Shown here one piece after another: positions 28,993-34,562 of a DNA stretch of 34,562 nucleotides (position 1 is the first letter of the stretch; each line of letters begins with the position of its first letter). The translations under genes were made by a program, and so were the position numbers. Source of the DNA: Clostridia bacterium (lineage in GTDB: Bacteria; Bacillota; Clostridia; Christensenellales; Aristaeellaceae); contig JAFWEL010000121.1 in assembly GCA_017512905.1 (NCBI GenBank), positions 1-34,562 on the forward strand, written 5' to 3'. Below the pieces are notes generated by a model that worked only from the letters and a program-made list of their open reading frames with translations, did no database searches and had not been told where the DNA came from.

Positions 28993-29541
28993 ATGCCCGC
29001 TTTTTTCCAGAAGCTGGAAAAGATCCGGCCCGTCTATGACTGGGCTTACAAGATCATGCTGTTTATCTGTAAGCTGCTGCTGATCGCGGATATCGTGATC
29101 ACCTCCTGGTCCGTGCTGGGGCGCTACGTGTCGTTCATATCCGACCCCCACTGGTCAGAGGAAATGGTATTGACCTTCATGGTCTACATGGCGGTGCTCT
29201 CGGCCACGCTGGCCATCCGCAAGCGCAGCCACATCCGCATGACCGCCTTCGACAAGTACCTGCCCCGCAAGGTGCTGCTGGTGCTGGACCTGCTGGCCGA
29301 CATCGCCGTACTGATCCTGGGCGTGATCCTGGTGGTGCAGGGCGCGAAGGTCGTCAGCCCCACCGGCAACATCGCCAAGTTCGCCAAGTACTCCTCCATC
29401 CCCACCCTCAGCCAGACCTGGATGTACCTGCCCGTGGCCATCGCCGGCGTGGGCATGATCATCTTCGAGCTGGAGCAGGTGTTCCTGCGCATCGAGGAGT
29501 TCTATCTGCCGGAAGGCGCGAAAAAGGAGGCTGAAGCATAA
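28993..29541 (+). CDS. TRAP transporter small permease (DctQ family)
   Basis: 182 residues with four predicted membrane helices: about 20-42 ('IMLFICKLLLIADIVITSWSVLG'), 55-75 ('WSEEMVLTFMVYMAVLSATLAI'), 92-115 ('VLLVLDLLADIAVLILGVILVV') and 140-160 ('MYLPVAIAGVGMIIFELEQVF'). 'WSEEM' and 'RKRSHIRM' are family signatures. It partners the large permease in the membrane. GAGGAGG precedes the ATG. Its TAA overlaps the next ATG by one base (TAATG). Confidence 0.9.
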   Translation: MPAFFQKLEKIRPVYDWAYKIMLFICKLLLIADIVITSWSVLGRYVSFISDPHWSEEMVLTFMVYMAVLSATLAIRKRSHIRMTAFDKYLPRKVLLVLDLLADIAVLILGVILVVQGAKVVSPTGNIAKFAKYSSIPTLSQTWMYLPVAIAGVGMIIFELEQVFLRIEEFYLPEGAKKEAEA

Positions 29542-30842
29542 TGAGCGGCGAAAACCTGTCCACCCTGATTCTGCTGGGAAGCTTCCTGGTGATGGTCTTC
29601 CTGCGGTTCCCGATCGCCTATTCCGTAGGCATCTCCACGGTGCTGTGCCTGCTGAGCATGGGCCAGAACCTGACGGTGCTGCCGATGCAGATGGTGAAGG
29701 GCGTCTGGTCCTTCAGCCTGATGGCCGTGCCCTTCTTCATCACGATGGGCGTGCTGATGGGCTCCGGCGGCATATCGGATAAGCTGATCGCGCTGGCCAA
29801 CAGCCTGGTGGGCTGGATGCGCGGCGGCCTGGCGATGGTGAACATCGTGGCCTCCTACTTCTTCGGCGGCATCTCTGGTTCGGCCTCCGCCGACACCGCG
29901 TCCCTGGGCTCCATCCTGATCCCGATGATGGTGGACCAGGGCTACGACGCCGACTTCTCCACCGCCGTCACCATCACGTCCTCCTGCGAGGGCCTGCTGG
30001 TGCCGCCCTCCCACAACATGGTCATTTACTGCACCACCGCGGGCGGCATCTCCGTCGGCGCGCTGTTCATGGCGGGCTACCTGCCCGGCGCGCTGCTGGC
30101 GCTGAGCCTGATGGTGGGCTCCTACATCATCTCCGTCAAGCGCAACTATCCCAAGGGCGAGAAGTTTTCCTTCAAGGGCTTCCTGAAGCAGCTGGGCACC
30201 TCGTTCTGGGCGCTGGCCGCGATCCTGATCGTGGTCGTGGGCGTGGTCGGCGGCGTGTTCACCGCCACCGAATCCGCCGCCATCGCGGTCATCTACTCGC
30301 TGATCGTGTCCGTGTTCATCTACAAGGGCCTGAACTGGAAGGGCGTGTGGCATGCGCTGGAGAGCTGCATCGACACACTGGCCATCGTGCTGATACTGAT
30401 CTCCCTGTCCGGCGCCTTCGGCTACTGCCTGACCAACCTGCACGTGCCGGCCAAGGCCGCGGCCCTGATCACCGGCGTGTCCAGCAATCCCGTGGTCATC
30501 GCGCTGCTGATCAACCTGATCCTGCTGGTGCTGGGCATGATCATGGACATGGCCCCGATCATCCTGATCGCCACGCCCATCCTGCTGCCCGTGGCCCAGA
30601 GCATCGGCATCAGCCCGATCCAGTTCGGCATCATGGTGGTGCTGAACTGCGGCATCGGCCTGCTGACCCCGCCGGTGGGCGCGGTACTGTTCATCGGCTC
30701 CGCCGTGGCCAAGCGCCCCATGGAGAAGGTCGTCAAGGCCACCCTGCCCTTCTATGTATGCATGCTGATCGCCCTGCTGCTGATCACCTTCATCCCCCAG
30801 ATCAGCCTGTGGCTGCCCAGCGTGTTCGGCTACGCGGTGTAA
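29541..30842 (+). CDS. TRAP transporter large permease (DctM family)
   Basis: 433 residues, nearly all membrane helices (about 11-12). Signatures include 'FLRFPIAYSVGIST', 'GGISDKLIALANSLVGWMRGGLAMVNIVASYFFGGISGSASADTASLGSILIPMM', 'TITSSCEGLLVPPSHNMV', 'GVFTATESAAIAVIYSLIV', 'MIMDMAPIILIATPILLPVA' and 'GLLTPPVGAVLFIGSAV'. It uses a sodium gradient to import the solute handed over by the binding protein. The start is coupled to dctQ, with AAGGAGG inside the dctQ end. Confidence 0.93.
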   Translation: MSGENLSTLILLGSFLVMVFLRFPIAYSVGISTVLCLLSMGQNLTVLPMQMVKGVWSFSLMAVPFFITMGVLMGSGGISDKLIALANSLVGWMRGGLAMVNIVASYFFGGISGSASADTASLGSILIPMMVDQGYDADFSTAVTITSSCEGLLVPPSHNMVIYCTTAGGISVGALFMAGYLPGALLALSLMVGSYIISVKRNYPKGEKFSFKGFLKQLGTSFWALAAILIVVVGVVGGVFTATESAAIAVIYSLIVSVFIYKGLNWKGVWHALESCIDTLAIVLILISLSGAFGYCLTNLHVPAKAAALITGVSSNPVVIALLINLILLVLGMIMDMAPIILIATPILLPVAQSIGISPIQFGIMVVLNCGIGLLTPPVGAVLFIGSAVAKRPMEKVVKATLPFYVCMLIALLLITFIPQISLWLPSVFGYAV

Positions 30843-30852
30843 GACAATTTGG

Positions 30853-30896
30853 AATTGGGAATCGGAAATGGACGACCGTTTCCCGTTCCCAATTCA
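30853..30896 (+). promoter_or_regulatory. Intergenic hairpin before uxuA
   Basis: GAATTGGGAA pairs with TTCCCAATTC, and an inner GGAAA/TTTCC pair extends the stem. It may protect or process the mRNA; there is no T-tract. Confidence 0.55.
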
Positions 30897-30915
30897 TTGA
30901 ACGGAGTGAAACCCC

Positions 30916-31983
30916 ATGAAAATGACATTTCGCTGGTACGGCAGCAAGTCCGACCCGATTCCGCTGAAATACGTCAAGCAGATTCCCGGCATGACCGGCC
31001 TGATGGGCCTGCTGGACAAGCCCGCGGGCGTTGACTGGCCCGAGGACGAGTTCAAGGCCCTGGTGGACGAGGTGCACGGCGCGGGCCTTGAGCTGGAGGT
31101 CATCGAGAGCGTGAATGTCCACGAGGACATCAAGCTGGGCCTGCCCAGCCGGGACGAGTACATCGCCAACTACATCTCTACGATAAAGATGCTGGCCCGC
31201 AACGGCGTGAAGGTGATCATCTACAACTTCATGCCCGTGTTCGACTGGCTGCGCACCGACCTGGCCCGGGTGATCCCCGAGGACGGCAGCAATTCCCTGT
31301 ACTTCGACGAAAAGGACCTGGGCGAGATGGGCCCGCTGGAGATCGTGCGCCGCACGGCGGCGGACAGCAAGGGCTTCACCCTGCCTGGCTGGGAGCCGGA
31401 GCGCCTGGCGCTGCTGGAGAAGACGCTGAAGCAGTACGAGGGCATGACCGGCGATGATCTGCGCGCCAACTACAAGGTCTTCCTGGACGCGGTGATCCCC
31501 GTGTGCGAGGAGGTGGGGGTGCGCATGGCCTGCCATCCGGACGACCCGGCCTGGCCCATCTTCGGCCTGCCCCGCATCGCCCACACGGTGGAGCAGTACG
31601 ACAAGATCATCAAATTGCACGACAGCCCGGCCAACACCGTCTGCCTGTGTACCGGCTCCCTGGGCAGCAACCCCGACAACGACGTGCCCGCCGCCATCCG
31701 CCACTTCGGCGAGATGGACCGCATCGGCGCGATGCACGTGCGCAACGTGAAGTACCTGGGCCATCACCACTTCCGCGAGGCGGCCCACCTGTCGTCCACC
31801 GGCGACCTGGATATGTACGCCATCATGAAGGCCATCCACGACACCTGCCCCGACACCTATGTGCGCCCGGACCACGGACGCATGATCTGGGACGAGGTTG
31901 GCCGCCCCGGCTACGGCCTCTACGACCGGGCCCTGGGCGCGGCGTATCTGAACGGCCTGTGGGAGGCCATCGAGCGCGGCTGA
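30916..31983 (+). CDS. uxuA: Mannonate dehydratase
   Basis: 355 residues, the usual length for Clostridia UxuA. It converts D-mannonate to 2-keto-3-deoxy-D-gluconate (EC 4.2.1.8), a step of glucuronate breakdown. Family landmarks: '[23 protein letters not shown]', '[17 protein letters not shown]', metal-binding '[19 protein letters not shown]', '[13 protein letters not shown]', 'MHVRNVK...[18 protein letters not shown]' and '[12 protein letters not shown]'. His, Asp and Cys ligands of the TIM-barrel site are present. CGGAGTG precedes the ATG. It lies 73 nt after the TRAP permease gene in the same operon. Confidence 0.96.
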   Translation: MKMTFRWYGSKSDPIPLKYVKQIPGMTGLMGLLDKPAGVDWPEDEFKALVDEVHGAGLELEVIESVNVHEDIKLGLPSRDEYIANYISTIKMLARNGVKVIIYNFMPVFDWLRTDLARVIPEDGSNSLYFDEKDLGEMGPLEIVRRTAADSKGFTLPGWEPERLALLEKTLKQYEGMTGDDLRANYKVFLDAVIPVCEEVGVRMACHPDDPAWPIFGLPRIAHTVEQYDKIIKLHDSPANTVCLCTGSLGSNPDNDVPAAIRHFGEMDRIGAMHVRNVKYLGHHHFREAAHLSSTGDLDMYAIMKAIHDTCPDTYVRPDHGRMIWDEVGRPGYGLYDRALGAAYLNGLWEAIERG

Positions 31984-32023
31984 AAAGCATTTGAATCCAA
32001 TATAAAACCTCGGAGGTATAAAC

Positions 32024-32320
32024 ATGAAGATCAACAAGAAGCAGGATGGCAGCAAACTGGTTATCGCGCTGGAGGGCCGTCTGGATACCACCACCGCTCC
32101 GGAACTGGAAAAGGAATTGAAGACTTGCCTGGACGGCGTCACCGATCTGACCCTGGATATGGCCAACCTGGACTACATCTCATCCGCAGGTCTTCGCGTG
32201 CTGCTGTCGGCGCATAAGACCATGATGAAGCAGGGACAGATGAAGGTGATCAACGCTTCCGAAATCGTCAAGGAAGTGTTTGATGTCACCGGCTTCTCCG
32301 ACATTCTGAACATCGAGTGA
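32024..32320 (+). CDS. STAS-domain anti-sigma-factor antagonist-like protein
   Basis: 98 residues, a single STAS domain: 'GSKLVIALEGRLDTTTAPELEKELKTCL', 'LTLDMANLDYISSAGLRVLLSAHK', 'IVKEVFDVTGFSDIL'. The 'YISSAGLRV' segment (residues 51-59) is where these proteins are phosphorylated on Ser (Ser53/Ser54 candidates). In SpoIIAA/RsbV systems the dephosphorylated form binds an HATPase anti-sigma kinase. CGGAGG precedes the ATG. It follows uxuA by 40 nt and the HATPase-like gene follows after 13 nt. Its presence within a uronate operon is unusual. Confidence 0.88.
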   Translation: MKINKKQDGSKLVIALEGRLDTTTAPELEKELKTCLDGVTDLTLDMANLDYISSAGLRVLLSAHKTMMKQGQMKVINASEIVKEVFDVTGFSDILNIE

Positions 32321-32333
32321 GGAGGCAAGGCAT

Positions 32334-32936
32334 ATGATTTCTGATATCATTGCGATTACCAGCAGCGGCGAAAACCTGGGCGCGGCGCTGGATCTGTCCC
32401 GCAGGGTGGCCGCCTACAGCGATCTTTCCCCGAAGAACGCGCTGCATCTGAGGCTGCTGTCGGAGGAGGTGCTGGGCATGATGCGCTCCATCACCGGCGA
32501 GGTCAACGGCAATTTCTGGATCGAGGCGGACGAAGACAATTACAAGCTTCACCTGATCGTGGATTCCGCGCTGAGCAAGGAAAAGCGTCAGCAGCTGTTG
32601 GGCGCGTCCTCTTCCGGCAAGAACGAGGCTACCCGATCCCTCATGGGCCGGCTGCGCGATTTCTTCTTCCGGGGTGTGGACGACGAAATTGCAGCCTATG
32701 ATACTTCTGTGCTGGCGGCCGGCGCTGCCGTCGACGGCTTCAGGCCGGTGACAGACTGGGAATGGTCGCTGTTGCGGTATCAGAACACCCTGTCCGACAT
32801 GAAGGCGGAAAAGCCGGAAGCGGCGGAAGCCTGGGATGAGCTGGAGAAATCGGTCGTCAGGAACGTGGCCGACGACGTGAAGATCAGCATCAAGGGCTTC
32901 CAGACGGAAATTACCATCATCAAGAAGCTGGCTTGA
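32334..32936 (+). CDS. Degenerate HATPase/RsbW-like partner of the STAS protein
   Basis: 200 residues. The region 'LSRRVAAYSDLSPKNALHLRLLSEEVLGMMRSITGEVNGNFWIEADEDNYKLHLIVDSALS' follows the N-box and sheet pattern of serine-kinase-like HATPases (RsbW/SpoIIAB). However, the N-box Asn is replaced (EEVLGMM) and no clear D-x-G-x-G is seen, so ATP binding or kinase activity may be lost. A long acidic insert (about 80-165, 'RSLMGRLRDFFFRGVDDEIAAYD', 'MKAEKPEAAEAWDELEKSVVRNVADD') precedes a last strand 'ISIKGFQTEITIIKKLA'. It is coupled in position to the STAS gene. Family assignment is by pattern; function is inferred. Confidence 0.6.
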   Translation: MISDIIAITSSGENLGAALDLSRRVAAYSDLSPKNALHLRLLSEEVLGMMRSITGEVNGNFWIEADEDNYKLHLIVDSALSKEKRQQLLGASSSGKNEATRSLMGRLRDFFFRGVDDEIAAYDTSVLAAGAAVDGFRPVTDWEWSLLRYQNTLSDMKAEKPEAAEAWDELEKSVVRNVADDVKISIKGFQTEITIIKKLA

Positions 32937-32948
32937 GGAGGTTTACAA

Positions 32949-34355
32949 ATGTTCCTGGACAAGGACTTTCTTTTGAACACCGAGACCGCCCGCGTCCTCT
33001 ACCATGAGGCCGCGGAGGCCTGCCCCATCATCGACTATCACTGCCACATCAATCCCCGGGAGATCTACGAGGATCGCCGCTACGAAAACATCACCCAGGT
33101 CTGGCTGGGCGGCGACCACTACAAGTGGCGCCTGATGCGTTCGGCGGGTGTGCCCGAGAAGTACATCACCGGCACCGAGACCAGCGACCACGACAAGTTC
33201 GTGAAGTGGGCCGAGGTGCTGGGCAAGGGCATCGGCAACCCGCTGTACCACTGGAGCCACCTGGAGCTGCGCCGCTTCTTCGGCTATGAGGGCATCCTCA
33301 ACAAGAACACCGCCGAGGAGGTCTGGGCGCTGGCCAACGAGAAGCTGCAGAGCGAGGGCTACAGCGTGCGTGGCCTGATCAATATGTCCAACGTGGAGAC
33401 CATCTGCACCACCGACGACCCCGTGGACAACCTGGAGTGGCACGAGAAGCTGGCCGCCGACCCCACCTTCAAGACCGCCGTGCTGCCCGCCTGGCGGCCT
33501 GACAAGGCCATGAATCTGGAGAAGGCCACCTGGCTGGATTACATCCGCCAGCTGGAGACCGTCGCCGGCATGAAGATCGACAGCTTCGCCGCGTTGAAGG
33601 AAGCGCTGAAGCAGCGCATGGCCTTCTTCCACGACCACAACTGCCGCCTGAGCGACCACGGCCTGAACTACGTGATGTACGCCCCCGCCACCGAGGCGGA
33701 GGTGGAGCGGATCTTCGCCGACCGCATGGCGGGCAAGCTGCCCACGCTGCACGAGGAGGATCAGTTCAAGCACGCCTTCATGCTGTTCCTGGCCGGTGAA
33801 TACAAGCGCCTGGGCTGGGTGATGCAGCTGCACTACGGCTGCCGCCGGGACAACAACGGCCCCATGTTCCGCAAGATGGGCCCGGACACCGGCTTCGACT
33901 GCGTGGACAACGGCGCGTCCTCCAACGACACCGCCGCCTTCCTGGGGGCGCTGGCCGAGGCGGACATACTGCCCAAGACCATCCTCTACAGCCTGAACAC
34001 CAACGACAACGCCGCCATCGACACCATCCTGGGCTGCTTCCAGCGGGACGAGGCCGTGGGCTACATCCAGCACGGCAGCGCCTGGTGGTTCAACGACCAC
34101 TTCGACGGCATGACCGAGCAGATCAAGTCCCTGGGGGCCCTGGGCTACCTGGCCGGGTTCGTGGGCATGCTCACCGACAGCCGCAGCTTCCTGAGCTATC
34201 CCCGCCACGAATACTTCCGCCGCATCCTCTGCCGCGTGTTCGGCGAGTGGGTGGAGGAGGGCATGTACCCCGCCGACATGGACACCCTCAAGGAGATCGT
34301 CCGCGCCATCAGCCACGACAACGCCAAGGCGTATTTCGGCTTCGCGGAGAAATAA
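32949..34355 (+). CDS. uxaC: Glucuronate (uronate) isomerase
   Basis: 468 residues, matching the usual ~470. It interconverts D-glucuronate with D-fructuronate and D-galacturonate with D-tagaturonate (EC 5.3.1.12), the first step after uptake. Landmarks: 'DKDFLLNTETARVLYHEAAEACPIIDYHCHINPREIYED' with the HCH metal site, 'DHYKWRLMRSAGVPE', 'PLYHWSHLELRRFFG', 'TTDDPVDNLEWH', 'VLPAWRPDKA', 'MQLHYGCRRDNN', 'GFVGMLTDSRSFLSYPRHEYFRRILC'. GAGGAGG precedes the ATG. It is the last gene of the operon, closed by a very strong hairpin. Confidence 0.97.
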   Translation: MFLDKDFLLNTETARVLYHEAAEACPIIDYHCHINPREIYEDRRYENITQVWLGGDHYKWRLMRSAGVPEKYITGTETSDHDKFVKWAEVLGKGIGNPLYHWSHLELRRFFGYEGILNKNTAEEVWALANEKLQSEGYSVRGLINMSNVETICTTDDPVDNLEWHEKLAADPTFKTAVLPAWRPDKAMNLEKATWLDYIRQLETVAGMKIDSFAALKEALKQRMAFFHDHNCRLSDHGLNYVMYAPATEAEVERIFADRMAGKLPTLHEEDQFKHAFMLFLAGEYKRLGWVMQLHYGCRRDNNGPMFRKMGPDTGFDCVDNGASSNDTAAFLGALAEADILPKTILYSLNTNDNAAIDTILGCFQRDEAVGYIQHGSAWWFNDHFDGMTEQIKSLGALGYLAGFVGMLTDSRSFLSYPRHEYFRRILCRVFGEWVEEGMYPADMDTLKEIVRAISHDNAKAYFGFAEK

Positions 34356-34366
34356 GGCAAAGCAAA

Positions 34367-34414
34367 ACCCAACAAGGCCCCCTGCCGCGTATGCGGCAGG
34401 GGGCCTTGTTGGGT
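34367..34414. terminator. 22-bp perfect hairpin ending the uronate operon
   Basis: ACCCAACAAGGCCCCCTGCC and its complement (22 bp in all) flank a GTAT loop. No T-tract follows, so it may act as a bidirectional barrier or stabilise the mRNA end. Confidence 0.7.
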
Positions 34415-34425
34415 GGTGGATGGCA

Positions 34426-34562
34426 AATTCTGATTTGTCGCGGGCTTGCGCCCGTTTGAAGGGGGACAGGTCCCCCTTCAATACATCCTCCTCAGATTTG
34501 CCTGAAATCGCAGGCGATTTCCGGGCGGCAAATCTGCAAGGAAGCCTTTTTTGCTCTGGTCG
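34426..34562. mobile_element. MITE-like element, family A, copy 2 (runs off the window)
   Basis: Starts AATTCTGATTTGTCG and follows copy 1 base for base for 137 bp with only a few substitutions, except that the 24-bp unit present at 26043-26066 is missing. Upstream GC (34424-34425) is shared with the right end of copy 1, so the full terminal repeat may be 18 bp. Confidence 0.85.

Noticed and set aside
29502..30443. Long minus-strand frame (313 codons) opposite the TRAP large permease
   Set aside because: It is antisense to a well-recognised dctM-type gene, has a His/Gln/Ala-biased composition typical of a reversed GC-rich gene, and lacks a ribosome site.
34367..34414. Part of the family A element
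   Set aside because: The hairpin ends 11 bp before the element's terminal repeat and does not occur beside copy 1, so it belongs to the uronate operon.
32943..34481. 512-codon minus-strand frame opposite uxaC
   Set aside because: It is the antisense shadow of uxaC; its residues are Val/Ala/His-rich with no domain, and its first codons lie in the hairpin and the family A element.

Overview
The window looks like chromosomal DNA of a GC-rich member of the Bacillota, class Clostridia, probably from a gut or rumen community. The signs are strong AGGAGG-type ribosome sites, short intergenic gaps, many small Clostridia-type families (TIGR04076, YaiI/YqxD, DUF2318, ATC-hydrolase, WYL, YcxB-like) and a TRAP/uronate operon of Clostridia type. 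No rRNA, tRNA, CRISPR array or phage module was seen. The genus is not determinable from the sequence alone.

Layout. 1-180 is the tail of a broken IS4-like transposase. 242-11538 is a long minus-strand run of mostly small, intact enzymes: a Fic protein, an HD hydrolase, an SGNH hydrolase, a YaiI/YqxD protein, a small DUF3006-like protein, two metallo-beta-lactamase-fold hydrolases, a GNAT acetyltransferase, a second HD protein, a TIGR04076 protein, a flavodoxin-like reductase, a carboxylesterase, a membrane M28 peptidase, a MazG-like protein and an Smr protein. Four of these (4155 down to 2809) are joined by ATGA overlaps. 11631-13134 is a mosaic of gene fragments: a flavin-reductase/histidine-phosphatase chimera, a ferredoxin tail, an AAA ATPase without its P-loop, and a membrane protein without its N-terminus. 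13323-14773 holds an SDR and a VOC protein. 14900-15442 is a secreted M/Q/G-rich protein. 16065-17932 is a two-gene metal-handling unit (DUF2318 lipoprotein plus an HMA-TauE/SafE-cupredoxin protein) separated by stacked hairpins. 18173-23526 mixes intact genes (alpha/beta hydrolase, two ATC-hydrolase-family proteins, ketopantoate reductase) with frameshifted or truncated ones. 23538-26802 has an aldo/keto reductase with ferredoxin clusters, a WYL regulator and a YcxB-like membrane protein.

27889-34355 is a clear uronate operon: TRAP binding protein, small and large permeases, uxuA, a STAS protein, a degenerate HATPase-like protein and uxaC. An AraC regulator diverges from it. Imported glucuronate would be isomerised by UxaC and the mannonate branch dehydrated by UxuA. 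The oxidoreductase that links them is not next to them in this window. The STAS/HATPase pair suggests a partner-switching regulator carried within a sugar-acid operon.

The least expected content is between genes. Two families of small elements with terminal inverted repeats look like MITEs: family B at 15493-15674, 21476-21636 and 24714-24895; family A at 25958-26282 and from 34426 past the window end. A near-invariant 24-bp module lies inside members of both families. The two copies of family A differ by a clean 24-bp presence/absence of it. Element ends also supply stop codons to neighbouring ORFs. Several short 3'-end copies of genes in this same window (TIGR04076, YaiI) lie elsewhere in it as remnants.
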